Numbered from the stretch's first letter, positions 1-7,440 are shown. The stretch is 9,564 nt of DNA from Bacteroides sp. UBA7335 (GCA_002471185.1 DKPL01000046.1:1-9564), one strand, 5' to 3'. The notes: generated by a model from the letters alone, not told the origin. Numbers and translations: made by a program.

Positions 1-201
1 GGTTGGATAGCCGATGAGGATGGCAAAGTTTACATCTATTATGCCTCTTCTGACACCCGTATGCATGTTGCCACTTCTACCATTGATAAATTGGTGGACT
101 ACTGTTTGCACACTCCACAAGACGGATTGAGTAGCTCGGCTTCGGTACAAACTTTAAAGAAAATGATAGAACACAACCTAGCGGTATTGGCTCAGAAATA
201 A
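1..201 (+). CDS. mgp: GH130 family phosphorylase, C-terminal end (probable 4-O-beta-D-mannosyl-D-glucose phosphorylase), 5' truncated by window
   Basis: Frame 1 is open from the window edge and gives 66 residues before TAA at 199-201. The peptide begins GWIADEDGKVYIYYASSDTR and continues with MHVATSTIDKLVDYCLHTPQD. From memory this closely matches the C-terminal end of the Bacteroides fragilis enzyme MGP (GH130 subfamily 1). The YYASSDT stretch belongs to the last blade of the five-bladed propeller, and the following helix and tail are typical of this subfamily. Known members act in the cytoplasm and phosphorolyse Man-beta-1,4-Glc to mannose 1-phosphate and glucose, as part of beta-mannan breakdown. 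The catalytic Asp and phosphate-binding residues lie upstream of the window and cannot be checked. The next gene, a symporter, starts 12 nt after the stop, so the two are probably one transcript. Family assignment is secure; the exact substrate is an inference. Confidence 0.88.
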   Translation, partial: GWIADEDGKVYIYYASSDTRMHVATSTIDKLVDYCLHTPQDGLSSSASVQTLKKMIEHNLAVLAQK

Positions 202-213
202 CGATAACTCCTC

Positions 214-1587
214 ATGATAAAACTAAAAGAAAAGATAGGTTACGGTTTTGGCGACATGGCATCCTCTATGTTTTGGAAACTGTTTGGCTCTTATCTAATG
301 ATATTTTACACCGATGTTTTCGGCCTTCCTGCAGCCATTGTCGGAACAATGTTTCTCATTACCCGGGTTTGGGACTCTGCCTTCGACCCCATTTGTGGAA
401 TCGTGGCCGACCGCACTCAAACACGGTGGGGTAAGTTCCGTCCTTATTTGCTTTACTTAGCTGCACCGTTTGCCATTATCGGTATTTTTACCTTTACCAC
501 GCCCGACTTAGGCTATACCGGAAAACTCATTTATGCCTACATCACTTACTCTTTGATGATGATGGTATATTCGGCCATTAATGTGCCTTATGCCTCATTG
601 CTTGGTGTAATGAGTCCCGATCCTAAAGAACGTAACACACTCTCTACCTATCGCATGACGTTTGCCTATATTGGCAGTTTTGTGGCGTTATTGCTTTTCA
701 TGCCTATGGTCAATCACTTTGGGGCTGAAGCAGGCGAACAACACGGATGGATGATGGCTGTTGTAGTCATAGCAGTGATGTGCGCCCTCTTGTTTTATGG
801 TTGTTTCTCGTGGACGAAAGAGCGAGTGAAACCCATCAAAGAGAAGCAAAATCCATTGATTGATGACTTGCGCGACCTTTTTCACAACCGTCCTTGGTGG
901 ATATTGCTTGGTGCAGGAGTTGCAGCCTTAGTGTTCAACTCCATTCGCGATGGTGCTACCGTATATTACTTCAAGTATTTTGTGGTTGAAGAAACCTACT
1001 CAACTGTATCTCTATTTGGTGTAAGTTTTGTGCTGAGCGGTCTCTATCTGGCAGTTGGTCAGGCAGCCAATATCATAGGCGTGGTGTTAGCTGCACCTAT
1101 CAGCAATCGTATTGGCAAAAAAGCAACCTATATGGGAGCTATGGTAATAGCTACTGTATTGAGCATCATTTTCTACTGGTTTGATAAAGAACAACTGGTT
1201 TTGATCTTCATCTTCCAAGTATTGATAAGCATTTGTGCCGGTAGCATTTTCCCCTTGTTGTGGTCGATGTATGCCGACTGTGCCGACTACTCCGAACTCA
1301 AAACAGGCAATCGTGCTACAGGGTTAATCTTCTCTTCCTCTTCCATGAGTCAGAAGTTCGGATGGGCCATTGGTAGTGCAGTTACCGGATGGTTATTGGC
1401 TTACTTTGGTTTTCAAGCCAATGTAGCGCAGAGTGCCGAAGCCATCAATGGTATTAAAATGTTTTTGAGTTTCTTGCCGGCAGTAGGCACCGTGTTAAGT
1501 GTTATATTTATCAGTATGTATCCATTGAGTGAAACCAAAATGAAAGATATAACTGCTGCCTTAGAATTAAAACGCACTAAAAAATAG
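214..1587 (+). CDS. GPH-family (MFS_2) sugar:cation symporter
   Basis: This 457-residue inner-membrane protein has about 12 hydrophobic segments, the usual length for the glycoside-pentoside-hexuronide:cation symporter family (MelB type). Visible family motifs are YGFGD at residues 10-14 in helix 1, and RVWDSAFDP at 51-59, in which Asp54 and Asp58 occupy the positions of the MelB cation-site aspartates Asp55 and Asp59. The loop DRTQTRWGKFRPY (66-78) is the family signature, and NVPYASL follows in the middle of the N-terminal half. By family it imports an oligosaccharide with Na+ or H+. Next to an MGP gene the probable substrate is mannobiose or mannosyl-glucose, as proposed for the similar B. 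fragilis gene set; this is inference. The ATG at 214 is chosen because it opens directly into the family N-terminus. There is no Shine-Dalgarno, which is normal here. Three in-frame stops in a row (1585-1593) end the gene, followed by a strong terminator. Confidence 0.93.
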   Translation: MIKLKEKIGYGFGDMASSMFWKLFGSYLMIFYTDVFGLPAAIVGTMFLITRVWDSAFDPICGIVADRTQTRWGKFRPYLLYLAAPFAIIGIFTFTTPDLGYTGKLIYAYITYSLMMMVYSAINVPYASLLGVMSPDPKERNTLSTYRMTFAYIGSFVALLLFMPMVNHFGAEAGEQHGWMMAVVVIAVMCALLFYGCFSWTKERVKPIKEKQNPLIDDLRDLFHNRPWWILLGAGVAALVFNSIRDGATVYYFKYFVVEETYSTVSLFGVSFVLSGLYLAVGQAANIIGVVLAAPISNRIGKKATYMGAMVIATVLSIIFYWFDKEQLVLIFIFQVLISICAGSIFPLLWSMYADCADYSELKTGNRATGLIFSSSSMSQKFGWAIGSAVTGWLLAYFGFQANVAQSAEAINGIKMFLSFLPAVGTVLSVIFISMYPLSETKMKDITAALELKRTKK

Positions 1588-1624
1588 TAATAGATTCTCT
1601 CTCCTTACACATCAAAACATGAAG

Positions 1625-1668
1625 AGGCTGTCTAACAATAAAATGTTTAGATAGCCTTTTTCTTTTTT
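1625..1668 (+). terminator. Intrinsic terminator of the mgp-symporter unit
   Basis: AGGCTGTCTAACA (1625-1637) and TGTTTAGATAGCCT (1644-1657) form a stem of about 13 pairs with one G-U wobble and one bulged base, closed by the loop ATAAAA. A T-rich tract (1657-1668, interrupted by one C) follows at once. It lies 38 nt after the symporter stop codon. Stem, short loop and U-tract meet the criteria for factor-independent termination, so the downstream susC operon needs its own promoter. Confidence 0.9.
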
Positions 1669-1765
1669 GTAACTCAATAGCTTACTTTCAAACCTGTTGT
1701 TTCTTCCTTTCCTAAAGATATATTACACTAGTCTTTCAGGTTTAAGTTACTTGTTAGTTATGCAA

Positions 1766-1825
1766 AACATGGGGATGTTGTATCTCACAACATGGGGATG
1801 TTATTGGTGACAACATGGGGATGTT
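1766..1825. repeat. Three 14-bp palindromic repeats at exact 23-bp period
   Basis: AACATGGGGATGTT occurs without a mismatch at 1766-1779, 1789-1802 and 1812-1825. Each unit is an inverted repeat, AACAT / ATGTT, around GGGG. The 9-bp spacers, GTATCTCAC and ATTGGTGAC, differ except for their last AC. Neighbouring units can also pair with each other: ATGTTGT (1775-1781) is perfectly complementary to ACAACAT (1787-1793) across a 5-nt loop. Identical units with divergent spacers at constant spacing suggest selected protein-binding sites (a tandem operator for a dimeric regulator) or an RNA/DNA hairpin array. The array starts about 100 bp after the terminator and about 820 bp before susC. Function is unknown. 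Confidence 0.85.
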
Positions 1826-1899
1826 TTTATATACTAACTAGTGATTTATTTTCTTATATCACTGTGTCTCTTCTTCAACTCTTTACCATTTATTCCATT

Positions 1900-1988
1900 A
1901 GATACTATTCAATCATTCGAAGTATCTGTTTTGGTTGCAGTGCAATCTAAGTAAAAAATGAAACTCTATTTGTTTAAATGATACTATT
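1900..1988. repeat. Inverted and direct GATACT repeats
   Basis: AGATACT (1900-1906) and AGTATCT (1921-1927) form a perfect 7-bp inverted repeat with a 14-nt gap. The nonamer GATACTATT at 1901-1909 recurs at 1980-1988. A related pair, TGATAC (2325-2330) and GTATCA (2342-2347), lies just upstream of the second promoter candidate. These could be regulator half-sites, but short matches like these are expected fairly often in DNA this AT-rich. Confidence 0.3.
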
Positions 1989-2056
1989 TTAGCAAGAACT
2001 AATATAAAGTAAAGAGTTAAGATTATTTTCTGCTGTAAACATTCCTTTTTATGCCG

Positions 2057-2087
2057 TTTGTTTCACCAATTTCATACAATAACTTTG
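2057..2087 (+). promoter_or_regulatory. Promoter candidate P1, Bacteroides sigma-ABfr type
   Basis: TTTG at 2057-2060, a 19-nt spacer, then TAACTTTG at 2080-2087 match the Bacteroides consensus -33 TTTG / -7 TAnnTTTG at both elements with normal spacing. Predicted initiation is a few bases downstream, near 2092. If it served susC the leader would be about 490 nt, which is long. A weak terminator-like element at 2241-2261 suggests that it might instead make a short RNA. In AT-rich DNA such matches also arise by chance. Confidence 0.5.
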
Positions 2088-2240
2088 CTTGATGATGCAT
2101 TTTCTCTATATTATTTATCCTATTTATGGTACTTATATCACGCTTTAATGACTTTGTGAAAAGTAAATCGATACATAAAGCCTAGTTACTTGCATTGTCT
2201 TTTTCTTATGTTTCTAGTGTTGATTATCAAGCTTTTGAAT

Positions 2241-2261
2241 GCTTATGTAAGCTCTTTTTTT
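2241..2261 (+). terminator. Weak terminator-like hairpin and T-run
   Basis: GCTTATGTAAGC (2241-2252) can fold as a 4-bp GCTT/AAGC stem with an ATGT loop, and is followed by TC and seven T residues (2255-2261). An alternative stem pairs AGCTT (2230-2234) with AAGCT (2249-2253). Both stems are short and AT-rich, so termination would be weak. The element lies about 170 nt downstream of the predicted P1 start and upstream of P2, so it could end a short transcript or attenuate read-through into susC. Confidence 0.25.
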
Positions 2262-2365
2262 CTATTCTTCTAGCTAATGCTCGTATTTGTTTTATACCAA
2301 TTGCTAGCCACTTTTATTGGTTGTTGATACTCTGTAATATTGTATCAGTATAGGTTAATATTATA

Positions 2366-2397
2366 CTTGTTTCCCCATGTGCTTAGCCGTAATTTTG
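2366..2397 (+). promoter_or_regulatory. Promoter candidate P2 for the susCD operon
   Basis: CTTG at 2366-2369 (one mismatch to TTTG), a 20-nt spacer and an exact TAnnTTTG match, TAATTTTG at 2390-2397, resemble a Bacteroides housekeeping promoter. Initiation near 2402 would give susC a leader of about 180 nt, more usual than the leader from P1. The spacer contains CCCCATGT (2373-2380), the reverse complement of the left part of the 14-bp repeat unit, and an inverted repeat (2325-2347) lies just upstream. Both could be operator sites, but this is inference. Confidence 0.45.
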
Positions 2398-2514
2398 TAT
2401 ACCGCTTAAATCTATTGTTGAACTTAATTCAGATAATGCCTATGAAGACATGCATTTTACTTATATCCGATGGTTAAGAAAACACCGTTTTATTAAATTC
2501 TCTATTTATGATAA

Positions 2515-2552
2515 TCTTTGAAATCTTTGAAATTTTTTGAAAGTCTTTGAAA
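2515..2552 (+). repeat. Four TCTTTGAAA-type repeats at 9-10 bp period upstream of susC
   Basis: TCTTTGAAA occurs at 2515-2523, 2524-2532 and 2544-2552, with a one-mismatch copy, TTTTTGAAA, at 2534-2542. Starts are 9, 10 and 10 bp apart, about one helical turn. The run ends 30 nt before the susC ATG, inside the predicted 5' leader. It may be a binding array, a leader element affecting translation, or a slippage-prone repeat; nothing in the sequence decides among these. The remaining leader up to the ATG is A-rich and lacks a Shine-Dalgarno, as is normal for Bacteroidetes. Confidence 0.65.
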
Positions 2553-2582
2553 CAGATTTAATCAATCCAAGAAAAATACAAT

Positions 2583-5500
2583 ATGAATTTACTTTTTAAA
2601 AGAACACTTTTGGTAGTGGGAGTATCTACAGCTTGTTGCTTAAGCTACTCTCCAAGGATTTATGCTGCCTCTCCAATAAGTATGGAGATTGGTCAGCAAG
2701 TGAAAAAAGTAACCGGTATGGTAGTCGATGGTTCGGGAGAACCTATTATCGGCGCCAATATACATGTGAAAGGCACAACGAACGGAGCGATCTCCGATTT
2801 TGATGGTAAGTTTACGCTTAGCGTAGAAGATGGACAGACAATTGATGTCTCTTATATTGGATATGTAGCGCAATCGTTCGTGTATAAAGGACAAAATGAT
2901 CTGCGTATTGTAATGAAAGAAGATACTGAAACCCTTGATGAAGTGGTGGTAGTGGGCTATGGTGTAGTGCGTAAAAGCGATCTTACCGGTAGCGTAGGCA
3001 AGATGGATATGAAAGAGATGAATAAAACCTCTTCGATAGATGCTGCACAAGCCATGCAAGGACGTATGGCAGGTGTTAATGTCATCAGCAATTCTGGTAG
3101 TCCCGGTGCCGGTGTTACAATTCGTGTGCGTGGAGTAGGTACCATCAATAATTCCGATCCGCTTTTTGTTGTCGATGGTTTTCCTTGCGATGATATAAGT
3201 CACATTGCACCTACAGATATTGAGAGTATGGAGGTGTTAAAAGATGCATCGGCTACAGCCATTTACGGTTCGCGTGGAGCCAATGGGGTAATCTTAGTGA
3301 AAACCAAGAGTGGCTCTACAACCGATAAAACCGAGGTGACAGCCAATGCATATTGGGGAGTATCGCAGATTGCTAAATCGCTGAAACTAGCAGATGCTAC
3401 TCAGTTTGCAAATGCACGCAAAACAATTGGCTCGCTCGATCCTACTTTGCAGTACATTTTAGATAGTCAGTCGGCAGGCAACTATATCAAAGGTACCGAT
3501 TGGCAAGACGAAATCATGCGTACCGCACTTTCGCAACGCTACAATGTTGGTGTGCAAGGTGCAGGCGACAAATACAACTATAATCATGGCATCACTTACT
3601 CGCACGAGAAGGGTATCATGAAAGGCTCTGAATTGAAGAAACTGATGTTTCATACCAATAATACATACACTATTGTGAAAAATGTGAAGTTAGGACTTAA
3701 CATCAATTACGTGTGGTACGAAAAGCCCGGATTAAGCGGTGAAGATTACTATACAGGAGTGTTACCTAGTGCATTGCGTAGTGATCCGGTTTCGGCTGCA
3801 TGGGATTCATATACCGACTTCTTCGGACAAATGTATTATTCTACCTCAAACACCAATCCGGCTATGGGAATCTGGCAAAACAGTTATGCTAAAACTCAAG
3901 AACATCGTTTTTTAGGTAATTTCTACTTGCAGGTTGATGACTTGGTTGTTAAGGGATTGTCATTTCGTGCACAGTTTGGACAAACCTATATCTTTAATGA
4001 TGCACGAATTTTCAGTCCATCTTATTTTATCACCGCTAGTCAGAAAAACGATGAACAAACCTTGAAGCAAACTCGTAACAACGGTAGCATGTGGGTCAAT
4101 ACAAACTACTTTTCTTACAATGGTAGCATTAGTAAACTCAACATCAATGCCACTTTGGGTATGGAGTTGCAATCAAATACTTGGTCGGATGTGTGGGCAG
4201 TAGGCTATAATGTTCCCGAAGATGCCGATTTGCGCTATTTGAGTGCTGCTAAAGATGGTGAGAAGTTTCAACTCGGTGGCTCGAAAAGCCAAAATCGCTT
4301 GGCTTCATACTTTTTCCGCAGTAACCTCTCTTGGAACAACAGATACCTCTTTACAGCAACCGTGCGCTACGATGGAACATCGCGTTTCACCGGAAATCAA
4401 CGTTGGGGATGGTTCCCCTCTTTCTCGGGTGGATGGAATGTTGCCAACGAAAACTTTATGGAGGGGATAAGAGATGTGTTGCCTATCTTGAAAGTGAGAG
4501 CGGGCTGGGGTAAAGTAGGTAACCAAGGTAGTGCCGGTGATTTTGACTATGTATCGAGCGTTATTGGTGGTTATACTTATGTCTTCAACAACAAAATTGT
4601 AGAGGGTAGCGTGCAAGAGCAACTCGCCAATAAAGAGTTGACTTGGGAATCGTCTGAACAGTATAATGTTGGAGCCGACTATGGATTCTTCGATAACAAA
4701 CTAAATGGTAGTGTAGACTTCTTTATTCGTAAAACAAAAGATATGATTATCTCTAAACCCATTCCGATGTATGCCGGCAAAAGACGTGCTAGAGTTAATG
4801 CGGGTACTATGGAAAATAAAGGGGTAGAGTTGGCACTAACTTGGCGCGACAATATCGGCAAAGTGGGATATGCCATCAGTGGTAATGCTACTTGGATAAA
4901 AAATCGAGTAACTAGTCTTGCCGGTGGTGACCCAATTCAGAGTGGTACAGTAGACAAAGTGAAAAACATCACCATGACCGAAGAGGGAAGAGAGATAGCT
5001 TATTTCTATGGATATAAAACCGGAGGTATCTTTAAGACACAAGCCGACTTGGATGGTTATGTTACTGAAAACGGTACACCTATTAATGGCCCCGGTGGTA
5101 GTCGCCCCGAATTGGGCGATGTGATGTTCTTAGACTTAAACGGTGATGGTAAGATAACCGATGCTGATAGAACTTACTTAGGCAGTGCTTGTCCTAAATG
5201 GACCGGTGGATTGAACTTGAGCCTTGATTATAAAAATATCGACTTTACTGTATTTATGAACTTCTCGGTGGGAAATAAGATTGTAAATGCCATGTATCAA
5301 TCGCTTTATAGCACCAGCATGATGGAAACAAACATTAGCGAAGATATGGCTTTAAACCATTGGAGTCCTGATAATCCAACTTCAGACTTACCACGATTAG
5401 CTTTGATCGATTCGAATGAGAATGCTACCACTTTCTCTGACCGCATGGTAGAGAATGGTTCATACTTCCGTATTAAGCAAATTCAGTTAGGATATACTTT

Positions 5501-5702
5501 ACCAAAAAGCTGGACTTCAAAAGCTTATATAAAGAGTGCTCGTATCTATGGTTCTATCGATAATCTCTACACATTTACCAAATATAGTGGTCTCGACCCC
5601 GAAATATTTGGCGCATTTAGCGACCCTTTGTATGCCGGAGTCGATATGGTAAACTACCCACAGCCACGTACCTTCTCAGTGGGACTTAATGTAACATTTT
5701 AA
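2583..5702 (+). CDS. susC: SusC-family TonB-dependent outer-membrane oligosaccharide transporter
   Basis: This 1039-residue protein has the standard SusC order and length. A signal peptide (residues 1 to about 28, basic FKR then a hydrophobic core, likely cut after IYA or IYAA) is followed by a carboxypeptidase-D regulatory-like domain (about 43-112) with GANIHVKGTTNG and a DGKFTL strand. Then come a TonB-box-like segment DEVVVVGYG (119-127), the plug domain (about 132-245) with VDGFP, EVLKDASATAIYGSRGANG and VILVKTK, and a 22-strand beta-barrel ending in the terminal Phe of GLNVTF. DLNGDGKITDADRTYLG at about 851-867 is the EF-hand-like loop common in SusC barrels. There is no N-terminal STN domain, so signalling to an ECF anti-sigma factor is unlikely, and none is encoded nearby. 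The protein forms the outer-membrane pore capped by SusD and imports glycan oligosaccharides using TonB energy. The substrate, proposed as beta-mannan oligosaccharides, is inferred only from the neighbouring GH130 genes. SusD follows 15 nt after the stop. Confidence 0.97.
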   Translation: MNLLFKRTLLVVGVSTACCLSYSPRIYAASPISMEIGQQVKKVTGMVVDGSGEPIIGANIHVKGTTNGAISDFDGKFTLSVEDGQTIDVSYIGYVAQSFVYKGQNDLRIVMKEDTETLDEVVVVGYGVVRKSDLTGSVGKMDMKEMNKTSSIDAAQAMQGRMAGVNVISNSGSPGAGVTIRVRGVGTINNSDPLFVVDGFPCDDISHIAPTDIESMEVLKDASATAIYGSRGANGVILVKTKSGSTTDKTEVTANAYWGVSQIAKSLKLADATQFANARKTIGSLDPTLQYILDSQSAGNYIKGTDWQDEIMRTALSQRYNVGVQGAGDKYNYNHGITYSHEKGIMKGSELKKLMFHTNNTYTIVKNVKLGLNINYVWYEKPGLSGEDYYTGVLPSALRSDPVSAAWDSYTDFFGQMYYSTSNTNPAMGIWQNSYAKTQEHRFLGNFYLQVDDLVVKGLSFRAQFGQTYIFNDARIFSPSYFITASQKNDEQTLKQTRNNGSMWVNTNYFSYNGSISKLNINATLGMELQSNTWSDVWAVGYNVPEDADLRYLSAAKDGEKFQLGGSKSQNRLASYFFRSNLSWNNRYLFTATVRYDGTSRFTGNQRWGWFPSFSGGWNVANENFMEGIRDVLPILKVRAGWGKVGNQGSAGDFDYVSSVIGGYTYVFNNKIVEGSVQEQLANKELTWESSEQYNVGADYGFFDNKLNGSVDFFIRKTKDMIISKPIPMYAGKRRARVNAGTMENKGVELALTWRDNIGKVGYAISGNATWIKNRVTSLAGGDPIQSGTVDKVKNITMTEEGREIAYFYGYKTGGIFKTQADLDGYVTENGTPINGPGGSRPELGDVMFLDLNGDGKITDADRTYLGSACPKWTGGLNLSLDYKNIDFTVFMNFSVGNKIVNAMYQSLYSTSMMETNISEDMALNHWSPDNPTSDLPRLALIDSNENATTFSDRMVENGSYFRIKQIQLGYTLPKSWTSKAYIKSARIYGSIDNLYTFTKYSGLDPEIFGAFSDPLYAGVDMVNYPQPRTFSVGLNVTF

Positions 5703-5717
5703 TTACTGCGATTACTT

Positions 5718-7421
5718 ATGAATAAGATTATATATTTTATAGCTTCTTTGATGGTTGTGTTGGTCATGACCTCATGCAACGATTTTCTGAATCTTACTCC
5801 TCAGGGAACGGAAAATAGCGAAAACTATTTTAATAATGAAAATAATGCCATTTATGCACTGAATGGAGTATATGATATGTTGCAACTAGATGAAGGTAGT
5901 GGTCCCGATGGCGATTGGATGTCGGCTCACTTAGACTTTTTTGTGGGCGATTTAATTTCTGACGATGCCGAGCGTGGTAGCAACGATAGCGAACCGGTGC
6001 TTTTACTACAGCTTATCGGTGGTACAGGTAGTTCGTCGATGGACAAAGCCGAAGCTTTCTGGGTGCATGGCTTTTGGGGTGTGTCAAGAGCTAACTATGT
6101 GATTGAAGGTTTGCAAGAAGCCACTTGGAATGAAGAGTTAAGAAACCGCTTAATGGGCGAAGCGCTCTTTTTGCGTGCTTACTTCAACTGGTACCTGGTG
6201 CGTATGTTCGGCCCAATTCCTTTATTTACAACTTCTGTTCAACCTTCTGATTTTGGTAAAGTAACTCGCAGTTCGGTTAATGAAGTTTATACTCAAATAG
6301 CCGATGACTTGAACGAGGCTGCTCGTTTGCTACCTACTCGCAGTCAATATGGTGTAAACGATATGGGACGTGCAACTAGTGGCGCTGCAAAATCATTGTT
6401 GGCTCGTGTTTATATGTATCAGATTGGAACTGATCCTGATAACTCTACTGTTACTTGGAATCATGTATACGACTTAACTAAATCGGTTATCGACTCAAGA
6501 GAATATACATTACTCAAAAACTACGCTTTATTGTGGGAAGAAGAGAATGAAAACTCACGCGAATCGGTATTTGAAATTCAGTTTGGCGAAGGTTCAGAAG
6601 AGTATGCACCGGGTTCTATTGGTACAAACTTCTATCAGTATCAAGGCAATCGCGGAAAAGATGGTAACGATGTAACCGGTTGGGGACACAATAACCCAAC
6701 GAAAAACCTAGTTGAAGCTTTCGAAGATGGCGACCCTCGCTTGTCGTGTACCGTTTATGGCGAAACATTCAATAATGGTGTGCTTTATGGTAAGAAAAGA
6801 GCTTTTGATCGTTCGGAGCAAGGCTCAGAATGGTTAAACCGTAAGGCTGCTTTGCCCGAAGTACCCGCTATTCAACGTGCTGCCAGTCGTAATATCTATG
6901 TGCTTCGCTATGCTGATGTACTATTGATGAATGCTGAAGCTGCCTATCACATAGGTGGAAAAGAAGCTGAAGCTTTGAGTAGATTGGAAGAGGTGCGTAA
7001 ACGTGCTCGCGAAAGCTCTTATTGCAAGGGATATGCAGAAGGTAAAAATGACTATAACTCTTATCCTGCTTCTACCGATAGACTTTTGCCTAAAGTAAAT
7101 GCTACTGGCGATGCTTTACTGCAAGCCATCTGGCAAGAACGTCGTGTTGAATTGGCTATGGAGAGCTTACGTTTCTACGACTTGGTTCGCACAGGACGCT
7201 TCTTGGATGTTATGGAAAATGAAAAAGAAAAACAACGTGCTGCCGGTGGACGCTATGATGGATTCTACTCTGAAAGCATCAATAAGTTTTTCTATGGCAT
7301 TCGTGGAAACCTTGCAGGCAAATGTTTGGATGGACCTAACGGAAACAAAGTGTATGTACTTCCTATCCCTTTGAAAGAACAACAAGGTTATGGTCTTACC
7401 CAAAATCCCGGTTATTTTTAA
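5718..7421 (+). CDS. susD: SusD/RagB-family outer-membrane glycan-binding lipoprotein
   Basis: This 567-residue lipoprotein has a type II signal peptide with lipobox MTSC and the modified Cys at residue 20. NDFLNLTPQ follows, with an Asp close to the Cys as in surface-exported Bacteroidetes lipoproteins. The tetratricopeptide-like helical part contains GEALFLRAYFNWYLVRMFGP (147-166), typical of the family. The C-terminal RagB/SusD domain shows RRVELAMESLRFYDLVRTGR (475-494) and ends with VLPIPLKEQQ and LTQNPGYF, both hallmark motifs. It is expected to sit as a hinged lid on the SusC barrel and hold the glycan for import. It lies between susC (15 nt upstream) and the SusE-position gene (19 nt downstream), clearly one operon. 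Binding-site aromatics cannot be assigned from sequence alone because SusD ligand sites are poorly conserved. Confidence 0.97.
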   Translation: MNKIIYFIASLMVVLVMTSCNDFLNLTPQGTENSENYFNNENNAIYALNGVYDMLQLDEGSGPDGDWMSAHLDFFVGDLISDDAERGSNDSEPVLLLQLIGGTGSSSMDKAEAFWVHGFWGVSRANYVIEGLQEATWNEELRNRLMGEALFLRAYFNWYLVRMFGPIPLFTTSVQPSDFGKVTRSSVNEVYTQIADDLNEAARLLPTRSQYGVNDMGRATSGAAKSLLARVYMYQIGTDPDNSTVTWNHVYDLTKSVIDSREYTLLKNYALLWEEENENSRESVFEIQFGEGSEEYAPGSIGTNFYQYQGNRGKDGNDVTGWGHNNPTKNLVEAFEDGDPRLSCTVYGETFNNGVLYGKKRAFDRSEQGSEWLNRKAALPEVPAIQRAASRNIYVLRYADVLLMNAEAAYHIGGKEAEALSRLEEVRKRARESSYCKGYAEGKNDYNSYPASTDRLLPKVNATGDALLQAIWQERRVELAMESLRFYDLVRTGRFLDVMENEKEKQRAAGGRYDGFYSESINKFFYGIRGNLAGKCLDGPNGNKVYVLPIPLKEQQGYGLTQNPGYF

Positions 7422-7440
7422 TCTTAAATAGAATATAAGT

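Larger units (their letters stand above)
1588..2582. other. 995-nt AT-rich intergenic regulatory region
   Basis: No credible coding sequence is visible on either strand here: frames are short and closed, and no family-like peptide appears. In order the gap contains the terminator of the upstream unit (1625-1668), a three-unit palindromic repeat array (1766-1825), GATAC-type repeats (1900-1988), an 11-bp palindrome TTGCA-G-TGCAA at 1935-1945, a consensus-like promoter (2057-2087), a weak terminator-like hairpin with a T-run (2241-2261), a second promoter candidate (2366-2397) and TCTTTGAAA tandem repeats (2515-2552). It is unusually long for a gap between two co-oriented PUL units and is the likely control region for the susC operon. 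No regulator gene (HTCS, SusR-like, or ECF sigma/anti-sigma pair) lies in it. Confidence 0.7.

Noticed and set aside
1669..1750. Nested inverted repeats GTAACT/AGTTAC and AAACCTG/CAGGTTT after the terminator
   Set aside because: The arms are 6-7 bp with a long loop and a strongly asymmetric internal loop in AT-rich DNA. The structure would be unstable and is probably chance.
1771..1820. G-quadruplex from the GGGG runs
   Set aside because: Only three G-runs occur, separated by 19 nt each. A standard quadruplex needs four runs with short loops.
1766..1825. CRISPR-like array of repeats and spacers
   Set aside because: Units are only 14 bp and spacers 9 bp, with just three units and no cas gene. 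Real arrays have repeats and spacers of roughly 25-40 bp.
1958..1981. Short leader peptide frame of seven codons (MKLYLFK)
   Set aside because: It lies more than 600 nt from susC and upstream of both promoter candidates, and shows no attenuator structure or codon bias. Short frames like this are expected by chance.
2511..2520. Third promoter -7 box at TAATCTTTG close to susC
   Set aside because: The spacing within the box is three bases instead of two, and no TTTG lies at the right distance upstream. It is better explained as part of the TCTTTGAAA repeats.
2640..3203. 187-residue open frame on the - strand across the 5' part of susC
   Set aside because: It lies wholly inside an unambiguous susC gene, its translation is rich in His, Ile and Thr with no recognisable domain, and it has no promoter or neighbours of its own. 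It is a shadow frame.
4305..4622. 105-residue open frame on the - strand inside susC
   Set aside because: It is antisense to conserved barrel-coding sequence and has no family-like features; best explained by codon composition.
2583..5702. SusC as part of an ECF sigma/anti-sigma trans-envelope signalling system
   Set aside because: No STN domain precedes the carboxypeptidase-D-like domain, and no FecI/FecR-type genes are present in the window.
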